DNA from: Thermoplasmata archaeon
Lineage (GTDB): Archaea; Thermoplasmatota; Thermoplasmata; GCA-020350865
Assembly: GCA_020351895.1 (NCBI GenBank)
Contig: CP070672.1
Coordinates: 3,308,148 to 3,323,363 of the forward strand
Reading direction: 5' to 3'
Length of the DNA: 15,216 nucleotides
A model generated the notes under the pieces. It was not told the DNA's origin. It worked only from the letters and a program-made list of their open reading frames with translations, and made no database searches. The number at the start of each line of letters is the position of its first letter. The first letter of the stretch is position 1. Position numbers and translations under genes: made by a program. Positions 1 through 8,600 of the stretch are shown here, piece by piece.

Positions 1-837
1 GCAAACGTAATAGGTAACGTTGGGAGTGGTGGAGATTCTGAAATCTTATATATTTCGAATGACTTGTCGCTCACAAATACAACAATAAAATCGTTTGGTG
101 GTAATGGAAGAGATGCTGGTAATGGTGGGAATGGCAATGAAAACGGTCCAGGTGGTGGAGGTGGGTTAGCAGGGGGTGGTGGTGATACCTCCATGGGAAA
201 TATTGATGGCACTATAGGGGCTGGGGGAGATTCGACAATAAATATGAATGTTGGAAAAATTTACCTCTTTAACACTGATATTTTTTCTTACGGAGGTAAT
301 GGTTCCGATGCAGGAGACGGTGGAAATGGTGGTGGGGATAATGGTGGTGGAGGTGGTGGTGGATATGGCGGAGGAGGAGGTGGAGGGGCAGGGGCTTCTG
401 GTGGCGGTTCAAATGGGGGCAGTACCACTGTTTCTGGTTCAGTTGGCGTCGGCGGATCATCACAGATCACCATCAATGCCTATTATCTACTAATCATAAT
501 CTCAGAACTTAAGTCATTTGGTGGTGACGGCGGAGATGGAGGAAGCGGAGGCTCAATAAGTGGGAGCACTGGAGGTGGTGGAGGTGGATACGGTGGGTGT
601 GGGGGTAGCCGTGGAGGGGCTTATCCTGGTGGATCATCAACACTAACTGGACCAATAGGAGATGGAGGTTCATCAAATATAATTCTGCAAATTAACCGCC
701 CAACCATCTCAAAAGATTCAACAATAACTTCTACAGGTGGTCTAGGTGGTAATGCACCAAATTCTCCTGGTGCAGGTGGGTATAATGGGGGAGAGGGAGA
801 AGGGAGGGTTACTTCTGACGGAACTGTCACACTAACC
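1..837 (+). repeat. Gly-rich repeat region, four units of about 65-76 residues
   Basis: Four units each open with a G-x-G-G-[DS]-S-x-I signature (bases 22-45, 217-240, 445-468, 658-681). Each continues with a short alternating hydrophobic stretch, then I/L-x-S-x-G-G and a long run of Gly with some Ser, Asn and Asp. Start-to-start spacing is 195, 228 and 213 bp, so the Gly runs vary in length while the hydrophobic part is constant. This resembles parallel beta-helix rungs with long Gly-rich loops, as in several bacterial and archaeal surface proteins. A polyglycine-II-type bundle is an alternative. The fold is inferred. The first unit is cut by the window edge. Confidence 0.75.
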
Positions 838-3800
838 ATTCCAATGTCTATACCCTTATTACTTTCACCTGCCAATAACTCATTTACTTTAACATTTACT
901 CCTACCTTCCAATGGTTAGATTTGCATGATTCCACCACCAATGGTAATCTTGTTGAGTATGAGATACAGATCGATAATGACATCGATTTCTCCTCCCCAG
1001 AGGATTCGGCCGTAACAACATCCCCAAATTACACTCTCGGCTCGTCATTACCATCGGGATTATATTACTGGCGGGTAAAAGCGATCTACTCGACACCACC
1101 TGGGAGCTTTCAAAACTGGTCCGATGTTTGGGTTATAACTATTGGAATGGATACTACTCCACCAATTATTTACGTAAAAGACCCCGGAGAGACCCCTTCC
1201 CAAATTTACTTTGTTGGGGAGATAATCACGATAACCTGGATGGCGGAGGATAATTCTCCATGGCCTAATTCCGGTAATGTCGTCAATATTAGTTATGGAA
1301 TAACACCAAGTGGTGGCACAACAATCGTAAACCAAACTCAAGAGGATGGAAGTTTTGATTGGAATACATCCTCCATACCAGCAGGGACCTATTATATCAA
1401 CATCACAGTCTATGATATAGGTGGAAATGAGTCAGGTGATAGTAGTAATTACACCTTTGACCTTGTAATAGACTCAATCGATCCCACATCCGAGGTTGAT
1501 GATTTGCCCTCTTTTAAAACAACCTCCAATTTTATTATCACCTCTATTGCAAGTGATAGTGAAAGTGGTGTTCAAAAGGTGGAATTGTGGTACAAAAAAG
1601 ATGGTGGTTCATGGATTCTTTACGCAACAGACACAATTTCTCCATGGTCCTGGGACTTTAACACCCTGACAACTGGGGGGGATGGAATATATCAGTTCTA
1701 TTCAAGGGCCAGGGATTGGGGAGGTAATTACGAGGATGCTCCTGCAGGAAATGATACATGGACACTTGTTGATACCATTCCCCCGACATCAAGTGTCGAT
1801 CCCTTGACAACTTACACTAAAAACGTAACATTCTTCGTAAATGCAACGGCTACAGATTCAAATGGAATTTCTAAGGTAGAACTCTGGTATAAAAAAGATG
1901 GAGGTTCATGGACTAAATACGGAGAAGTTACAGCATCTCCCTGGTCTTGGAACTTCGATTCTTCGTTTACCGGGGGTGATGGGAAATACCAGTTCTATTC
2001 TATTGCATATGATATTCCAAACAACTACGAAGATCCACCAATAACCAATGATACATGGACTATCGTCGATACTATTAAGCCAACTTCCAGCGTCGATCCC
2101 CTTCCAACCTACACAATTTTAGCAACTTTTAGTATAACTTCAACAGCATCAGATACCAGTGGAATTTCAAAGGTAGAGCTGTGGTATAAGAAGGATGCAG
2201 GCCTATGGACAAAATACAGTGAAGATACTGTATTCCCATGGTCATGGAATTTCGACAGCACATCAACAGGAGGAGATGGAACATATCAGTTCTATTCTAG
2301 AGCATGGGATAAAGCCGATTCCTATGAGGATGCGCCAGTAACAAATGATACATGGACGATTGTAGATACTGTTAAACCTACATCAACCACAGATACCTTA
2401 CCCACGTATACAACAATCGGAACATTTTTTGTAAATGCAACTGCATCTGACACCAATGGGATTTTAAGAGTTGAGCTTTGGTATAAGAAGGATGCAGGTT
2501 CATGGATAAAACATGGTGATGACGCAGTATCTCCTTGGTCTTGGAATTTCGATACCATAACCACTGGAGGAGATGGAATATATCAATTTTACACAAGGGC
2601 ATGGGATAATGCAGGCAACTATGAAGATGCACCGGCAACGAATGATACGTGGATTCTGGTTGACACCACCAAACCTACATCCAGTGTAGATCCCTTGCCA
2701 ACCTATACCTTATCAGAAGCATTCATCATAACCGCTACAGGCTTCGATACAAATGGAATTACAAAGGTGGAACTATGGTATAAGAAGGATGCTGAGCCTT
2801 GGGTTAATTATCAGAATGATACATCATCTCCATGGTCTTGGGATTTCAATACCTCAACTATCAGTGGCGATGGTACCTATCAGTTCTTTACCAGGGCTTA
2901 TGATACACTAGGCAATTATGAAGATGCACCTGCCACAAATGATACCTGGACCATCGTCGATACAATAAAACCTATATCAAGTAACGATCCACTACCAATC
3001 TATACGAATACCGCAGAATTTTCCATAACAGCGACGGCTTCGGACATTAATGGAATTTCAAAGGTGGAACTTTGGTACAGGAAGGATTCCGACTCATGGA
3101 CCAAATACGGCGATGACACCTCATCTCCTTGGTCCTGGAACTTCGATACATCGACAACTGGTGGAGATGGAATTTATGAATTCTACTCAAGAGCATGGGA
3201 TAATGCTGGGAACTATGAGGATACACCCATAACTAATGATACAGGAACTATCGTTGACACGATAAATCCTACGTCCAGCGTGGATTTCTTACCAACCTAC
3301 ACAACCAATGAATCATATATTATCACGGCTATAACCTCAGATCTCAATGGCACTTCAAATGTAGAACTTTGGTTCAAGAAGGATTCTGGTCCATGGACTC
3401 ATTATGAGGATGATACCGTGGCACCGTGGTCTTGGAATTTCAATACCACAACGGTTGGTGGAGACGGAACATATCAATTTTATTCAAGAGCTTGGGACAA
3501 TGCTGGTAACTATGAGGATTCACCTCCCACAAACGATACTTGGACCATAGTTGATACTGTAAAACCTTCGTCCAGTGTTGAGAGCCTTCCAACATATACC
3601 GCCATCGGAACCTTTGCCATTACCTCAACAGCATCAGATCTCAATGGCATTTCAAATGTAGAACTTTGGTACAAGAAGGATTCTGGCTTATGGACCAAAT
3701 ATGGTGGTGATACATTATCTCCTTATGTTTGGGATTTTGATACCACAACAATTGGTGGAGATGGAATATATCAGTTCTATTCAAGGGCATGGGATAATGC

Positions 3801-5589
3801 TGGGAATTATGAAGAGGCTCCACCGATAAACGATACTTGGACCATCATTGATACCACTCCCCCAACATCCAGCGTCGATCCCTTGCCTATCTATATAAAT
3901 TCCAAAACGTTCATATTAACTGCAACAGGCTCGGATACAAACGGAATTACAAAGGCGGAGTTGTGGTATAAGAAGGACGAAGGAGCCTGGACTTTTTACG
4001 GTGAGGATACATCATCCCCTTGGTCCTGGAATTTCGATACCACAACCACCGGTGAAGATGGAACATATCAATTCTATTCTAGGGCATGGGATATTGTGGA
4101 TAATTATGAAGATGCTCCACTGATAAATGATACTTGGACCATCGTTGACACAATTAAACCATTGTCGATTATCAATTACTTGCCATACTATTCTACGACT
4201 GAGACATTCATTATTACCGCTACAACATCGGATGAAAATGGAATCTCGAAGGTAGAACTTTGGTATAAGAAAGATGACGGTATATGGACCAAATACGGTG
4301 AAGACACATCATCCCCATGGTCATGGGATTTCAATATAACAATTATAGGTGGAGATGGTATATATGAGTTCTATTCTAGGGCATGGGATAGTGCGGATAA
4401 TTATGAAAATGATCCAGCCATAAAGGACACCTGGACCATTGTGGATACAACTAAACCTGATTCCAGTTTGGATGTTCTATCAACCTATACCACAACACCG
4501 ATATTCATAATAACAGGGACGGCTTATGATACAAATGGAGTTTCAAAAGTTGAGCTATGGTACAATAAAGACGGGAATGGGTGGTTGAATTACACAGATG
4601 ATCAGACATCCCCATGGTCTTGGGAATTTGATACCTCAATTACTGGTGGAGATGGGATATATCAGTTCTATTCAAGGGCATGGGATGTACCGGATAATTA
4701 TGAGGATCCTCCAGAAACAAATGATACCTGGACCATTGTAGATACAACTAAACCATCTTCAAGTGTTGATGCTTTGCCCACTTATACAACAACTGAAACA
4801 TTCATTGTAACAACGACAGGCTCGGATGCTAATGGGATTCAAACAGTGGAATTATGGTACAATAAAGATGGCGCTCCGTGGATTAAATACGAAGAAGATA
4901 CAACATCTCTATGGTCATGGAACTTTGATTCCACAGCTTGCGGCCGTGATGGAAAATATCAGTTCTATTCTAGAGCATGGGATATTGTGGATAATTATGA
5001 AGAGGTTCCTGCTACAAACGATACCTGGACTATTGTTGATACAACTAAACCGTATATAGTTGTGGATAGCCCCATTGATGATTCCACCATTACTTCTCCT
5101 ACGGAAACCATTACCTGGATTGGGTATGATCTTCTATCAGGTATAGACCATTATGAAATAAAGATAGATGGAGGGGAGTATAAAAATATTGGCTCGGATA
5201 CAGCTTATACTTTCAAGAATTTGAATGATGGTGCACATAAAATTACCGTCAAAGCTATTGATAAAGCCGGCAATTTCGAGGAATCTACAGTATCTATAAA
5301 TGTCGATACAAATCCCTTCAGCCCAAGCGGACCTTATGATGGAATACCACTTTACCTTTCGATAATTTTCGTTTTAATTTTGATAATTTTGGCTCTTTTA
5401 TTATGGAAACGAAAAAAGGAACCTGAGGATACACTGTCAAAAGAGCAAGAACCAGTATCTATACCTTTAGAATCTCAAGCTCCATCAAAGGAGGCTCCCA
5501 TATCACAACCCACACCTCCTCCTCCTCCATCGTCTTTTTTACAACCGCCACCCCCACCACCTCCGCCACCACCCCCACCTGAGTCGTGA
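1..5589 (+). CDS. Giant Gly-rich/Ig-repeat surface protein, type I membrane anchored (5' end outside window)
   Basis: The frame is open from base 1 to the TGA at 5587-5589 (1862 codons visible), and the residues before the first possible start (TTG at 64) already belong to the repeat pattern, so the gene begins upstream and its signal peptide is not visible. Order, numbering codons from base 1: Gly-rich repeats (1-279), an FN3-like segment (281-381), a second beta-rich segment (384-490), twelve 99-100-residue Ig-like repeats (493-1681), a divergent Ig-like domain (1682-1770), a membrane helix (about 1784-1802) followed by WKRKK, and a 60-residue tail rich in Pro. The basic residues after the helix place the bulk outside the cell and the tail in the cytoplasm. 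Only two Cys are visible. Likely role: adhesin, sheath or cell-contact protein. This is inferred from architecture only; no enzymatic motif is seen. The gene converges on the TPR gene ending at 5627. Confidence 0.9.
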   Translation, partial: ANVIGNVGSGGDSEILYISNDLSLTNTTIKSFGGNGRDAGNGGNGNENGPGGGGGLAGGGGDTSMGNIDGTIGAGGDSTINMNVGKIYLFNTDIFSYGGNGSDAGDGGNGGGDNGGGGGGGYGGGGGGGAGASGGGSNGGSTTVSGSVGVGGSSQITINAYYLLIIISELKSFGGDGGDGGSGGSISGSTGGGGGGYGGCGGSRGGAYPGGSSTLTGPIGDGGSSNIILQINRPTISKDSTITSTGGLGGNAPNSPGAGGYNGGEGEGRVTSDGTVTLTIPMSIPLLLSPANNSFTLTFTPTFQWLDLHDSTTNGNLVEYEIQIDNDIDFSSPEDSAVTTSPNYTLGSSLPSGLYYWRVKAIYSTPPGSFQNWSDVWVITIGMDTTPPIIYVKDPGETPSQIYFVGEIITITWMAEDNSPWPNSGNVVNISYGITPSGGTTIVNQTQEDGSFDWNTSSIPAGTYYINITVYDIGGNESGDSSNYTFDLVIDSIDPTSEVDDLPSFKTTSNFIITSIASDSESGVQKVELWYKKDGGSWILYATDTISPWSWDFNTLTTGGDGIYQFYSRARDWGGNYEDAPAGNDTWTLVDTIPPTSSVDPLTTYTKNVTFFVNATATDSNGISKVELWYKKDGGSWTKYGEVTASPWSWNFDSSFTGGDGKYQFYSIAYDIPNNYEDPPITNDTWTIVDTIKPTSSVDPLPTYTILATFSITSTASDTSGISKVELWYKKDAGLWTKYSEDTVFPWSWNFDSTSTGGDGTYQFYSRAWDKADSYEDAPVTNDTWTIVDTVKPTSTTDTLPTYTTIGTFFVNATASDTNGILRVELWYKKDAGSWIKHGDDAVSPWSWNFDTITTGGDGIYQFYTRAWDNAGNYEDAPATNDTWILVDTTKPTSSVDPLPTYTLSEAFIITATGFDTNGITKVELWYKKDAEPWVNYQNDTSSPWSWDFNTSTISGDGTYQFFTRAYDTLGNYEDAPATNDTWTIVDTIKPISSNDPLPIYTNTAEFSITATASDINGISKVELWYRKDSDSWTKYGDDTSSPWSWNFDTSTTGGDGIYEFYSRAWDNAGNYEDTPITNDTGTIVDTINPTSSVDFLPTYTTNESYIITAITSDLNGTSNVELWFKKDSGPWTHYEDDTVAPWSWNFNTTTVGGDGTYQFYSRAWDNAGNYEDSPPTNDTWTIVDTVKPSSSVESLPTYTAIGTFAITSTASDLNGISNVELWYKKDSGLWTKYGGDTLSPYVWDFDTTTIGGDGIYQFYSRAWDNAGNYEEAPPINDTWTIIDTTPPTSSVDPLPIYINSKTFILTATGSDTNGITKAELWYKKDEGAWTFYGEDTSSPWSWNFDTTTTGEDGTYQFYSRAWDIVDNYEDAPLINDTWTIVDTIKPLSIINYLPYYSTTETFIITATTSDENGISKVELWYKKDDGIWTKYGEDTSSPWSWDFNITIIGGDGIYEFYSRAWDSADNYENDPAIKDTWTIVDTTKPDSSLDVLSTYTTTPIFIITGTAYDTNGVSKVELWYNKDGNGWLNYTDDQTSPWSWEFDTSITGGDGIYQFYSRAWDVPDNYEDPPETNDTWTIVDTTKPSSSVDALPTYTTTETFIVTTTGSDANGIQTVELWYNKDGAPWIKYEEDTTSLWSWNFDSTACGRDGKYQFYSRAWDIVDNYEEVPATNDTWTIVDTTKPYIVVDSPIDDSTITSPTETITWIGYDLLSGIDHYEIKIDGGEYKNIGSDTAYTFKNLNDGAHKITVKAIDKAGNFEESTVSINVDTNPFSPSGPYDGIPLYLSIIFVLILIILALLLWKRKKEPEDTLSKEQEPVSIPLESQAPSKEAPISQPTPPPPPSSFLQPPPPPPPPPPPPES
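841..1143 (+). other. Fibronectin type III-like domain within the surface protein
   Basis: The segment opens with LLLSPANN, followed by a hydrophobic strand with F-x-W (TFQW), then Y-E-I-Q-I-D and Y-Y-W-R-V-K-A, and ends in W-x-V-x-I. This order (P..N, P-x-F-x-W, Y-x-[IV]-x-[IV], G-x-Y-Y-W-R-V-x-A) is typical of FN3-like domains in secreted prokaryotic proteins. It separates the Gly-rich region from the Ig-like array. A second, less typical beta segment (1150-1470, with ITWMAEDNS and AGTYYINITVYD) follows and looks Ig-like as well. Confidence 0.6.
1477..5043 (+). repeat. Twelve tandem Ig-like domain repeats (297 bp period)
   Basis: Repeats start at 1477, 1777, 2074, 2371, 2668, 2965, 3262, 3559, 3856, 4153, 4450 and 4747. 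The first is 100 residues long and the other eleven exactly 99. Consensus landmarks are KPTSSVDPLPTYT, an F-x-I-T-x-T-A-S-D strand, NGISKVELWYKKD, SPWSWNFD, GGDG-x-YQFYSRAWD, NYEDAP and NDTWTIVDT. The VELWY, PWSW and YQFYSRAWD blocks fit the strands of bacterial Ig-like domains of the 'tasD..Gv..VEfyvdg' type (Big_7-like by eye). Acidic Asp/Asn turns could bind calcium, which is inferred. The array should form a long stalk. A divergent thirteenth Ig-like domain (5044-5310, KPYIVVDSP to STVSINVDT) caps it before the membrane helix. Confidence 0.9.
5350..5586 (+). other. C-terminal membrane helix and poly-proline cytoplasmic tail
   Basis: Bases 5350-5406 encode an uninterrupted hydrophobic stretch (LYLSIIFVLILIILALLLW, about 19 residues), immediately followed by KRKK, a standard stop-transfer arrangement. 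The remaining 60 residues are charged, then Pro-rich, with one run of five Pro and a final run of twelve Pro before the terminal Glu-Ser. No LPXTG or other sortase motif is present. The anchor is consistent with archaeal surface proteins held by a C-terminal helix. Poly-Pro of this length would form a rigid PPII rod and, from established knowledge, needs e/aIF5A or EF-P to be translated efficiently. Confidence 0.85.
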
Positions 5590-5610
5590 GAATTATTGTT
5601 AAATCAATGT

Positions 5611-5626
5611 GATATTTTTTCAATAT
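5611..5626 (+). terminator. Oligo-T tract, possible terminator of the surface-protein gene
   Basis: The 37-bp gap between the two convergent stop codons contains a run of six T at 5615-5620 and a shorter run of three T at 5626-5628, about 26 bases after the TGA. Archaeal RNA polymerase terminates at such tracts without a required hairpin, and I see no good hairpin here. On the opposite strand the gap gives an A-rich RNA, so the - strand gene must terminate elsewhere, perhaps inside the 3' end of gene 1. Confidence 0.4.
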
Positions 5627-8600
5627 TTACAGCCTGATGTACTCCTCCCCTTCCTTCTTGCCTCTTCTTCTACGAGGTAAAACGATCTCCTCCCCACATT
5701 TTGGACATATAACTTCCCCTCCTTCTGTCTCGTAGAGCTTTGCATACCTTTCATTGTACTCGGAGAGACAATCCCTGCACATCTTTGCTCCGCATTCATG
5801 CTCAACTTCCACTGAGTTCTTCTCGCAAATGGGGCATAAGGCTTCCTCCACACTCACTTCTTTTGTATCCACTGTTGTCTCGTATTCAAGGGGCTTTTCG
5901 AATGGTACCTCCTCCAGCTCCCTGGGACTCTCTCCCTCCATGGATTCCCCATAGGCGTACTCCTGGGCAAGTGACCTCACCCTGATCTCAGGTGTAAGAA
6001 CTTCCTGGTCATGAAATGTGGTGAGCACGGAAAATACCTTCTTTGCCTCGTATATACCAAGGTTCATTTCGGAAATCAGTCCCATGAGGTTTCGACTGTG
6101 TGGAGGAAGTTCCAGAGCCCTTTGAAGTTTGTCCTCCAGCTCCGGATCCACTTCATCCACCTTAACCTCCATATCATCCATTTTGTTAATATATACCAAC
6201 AGCCTCTTGGCTTTTGGGATGTCGTAATCAGGAAATCTCATCACCACGTCACTCAATCTCAATCCGTGCTTTTCGAAGGAGGCAGGGTTTTCTCTCAGGG
6301 CGGATACTATGGCAGAATTGGAATCGATTTCAAACTTTTCCCTCTGTTCGTGGCTCATTGCCATGATATCCACGTCCTCCTTCTTTGATAAAAACTCGAT
6401 TACTGAGTCGAGATAGCTGTAGGGAATATGGCATATCCTAAATGCCTCCTCTTTAGTCACGGGCCTTTGGTAATCCCTCTCGAACTTGAGTATCTCCCTG
6501 GCATAACGCTCCATGTTTCTGTTCTTTATCATTCTGTCTGCCCTTTCCTTTCCCTCCAATGCAGGCAGGAATTTCGAGTCCATGGATAGGGCATGATCGA
6601 AGCATCTTAGGGCCTGCTCATAATTTTCCATGTTGTTCAGGATTATACCTTTGCTGGTCCAAATTTGTTTGTTGTTGGGATTCAAACCCAGGGCCCGATC
6701 ATAACAGCCCAGTGCCACCTCCATATCACCGAGTTTGGAGAGTGCCATACCCTTCCTGTACCAAATATTGGCGTCCTTATCGTCGATCCCCAGAGCCCTA
6801 TCGTAGCATGATATGGCTGCCTCGTACTTTCCTGTCCTGTCCAGAAGCATGCCCTTGTTTATCCAGTGGGATTTGTTATTTTCCTCCAAATCGATTGCCC
6901 TGTCGTAGCAACCGATTGCACCCTCGAATCTACCAAGGCTCATGTAGGCCTCGGCCTTACTGACCCATGACGACACATCATCGGGTTTGGCTTCAATAAC
7001 CTTATCGAAGCATCTTATGGCGCTCTCAAATTCATCGCTTGCCATGAGGGTCTTTGCCTTACCCTCCAATGCCTGAAGGTTTTTATCGTTTAATTCTAAG
7101 GCCGAATCGAACGCCTCCTGGGCTTCGTTGTAGTTGCTGGCTTCGTATAAAGCCAGGCCTTTGTTGGTCCAGATTCCATCGTCTTTGGAATCCAACTTCA
7201 AGGCATTATCATAATATAAAATGGCATCCTCATATTCCTCCATTTTCGCCAGAAGATTCGCCTTATCGTTCCATAGAGTCTTGTTCTTCTTTTCCAGGGT
7301 CAATGCCTTATCGTAGCATTCTCTAGATTCTTCGAACAGTCCGATCTTGCTAAGGGCTCTGGCCTTCTTTTGCAGAGCCGTAACATCCTTTGGATAGGAT
7401 TTTAAAACAACATCATAGAGTTCGATTGCTTTCTCGTACAAATCCAGATTCTCCAGGGCTTCACCCTTATCCTTTAAGGCCTCCATGTTGTTTGGCTCGT
7501 AATCGAGTATCCTATCACAAGCATACAAAATATCATCGTACCTTCCAAGTGATTTTAAAACTCCCTTTTTGAGCTCCCAAAGTTTTAGATTCTCAGGCTC
7601 GAGATCCAAGGCCTTTTCGTAGGATTCCACAGCCAAGCTTTCTTTTCCCTGCTTCGTTTGTGCAAATGCCTTGTCCTCCCATGCCCTGGCATTGTTTGGA
7701 GCCAGCTCAATGATTCTATCACAGGTCATATCCACATCTTCGTAATCACCGAGCTTCATGAGAACATCCTTTTTGCTGATCAATGCCTCAAGGTTATCGG
7801 AATTGATGTCAAGGACATTGTCAAGGGACCTTAAGGCCTCAGATCCCCTGTCCATCTTCACCAGAACGAGACCTTTCCCTAACAAAGAATTTTCATCCCT
7901 GGAATTCAAATCCAGGGCCGAATCAAAGGTCAGCAAGGCCTCCTCATAGCGACCCAACCAATCCAAGGCCACACCTTTAAAATAAAGATATCTAGAGTTT
8001 TCCGATTCTATTGAAAGTGCGCTGTCGTATGAGGCCAAGGCCTCTTCGTACCTCTCTTGGTCCAAGAGGATCTTTCCTCTCTTGTCCCAAATCTTGACGT
8101 TCCTATCATCGAGTTTCAGGGCCTTGTCATACCATCTCAATGCCCCTTCAAAATCCTCCAAAGCCCGGAGCGCATCGCCTTTACTCTCTAAGATCTCCTC
8201 GTTTTTTGGATCCAATTTCAATGCCTTATCATAACATTTTATGGCTTCCTCATAGGCTCCTTGTCGACCCAGGGCGACTCCTTTTTTATAGATCGCGTCT
8301 ATATTATTTGGCTCAAGTTTCAAGAGTTTATCGAATAAATCGATGGCTTCATCGTTTCTTTGGAGATTTATCAAAGAAGCTCCCTTGTCCTCAAGTGCCT
8401 CTAGGTTCTTAGGGTCCAATCTGAGAATGCTGTCACACGTGACTATGATGCCTTCGTCCTGTCCCAATTTCTTAAGGGCATCCTTCTTTTTCAGCAGAAT
8501 ATCCAGGTTCTCAGGCTCGATATGCAACGCCTTATCATAAGACGATACCGCCTTTTCTGTTTGTTCCAATTCTTCAAGCACAATGCCCCTATCAACCCAT

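Noticed and set aside
64..66. TTG at base 64 as the true start of gene 1
   Set aside because: The frame is open to base 1, and the residues before it (GSGGDSEI) match the start of the later Gly-rich units, so the coding region extends upstream.
331..395. G-quadruplex in the Gly-codon run
   Set aside because: Most G runs are only two long and the stretch is explained by Gly codons, so there is no independent support for a functional quadruplex.
288..476. Antisense reading frames in the Gly-rich region that give long poly-Pro peptides
   Set aside because: They are the reverse complement of GGN codons; the + strand frame is continuous over thousands of bases with a clear protein pattern.
5590..5626. 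A hairpin terminator serving both convergent genes
   Set aside because: I could not find a stable inverted repeat in the 37-bp gap; only a T tract for the + strand gene is visible.
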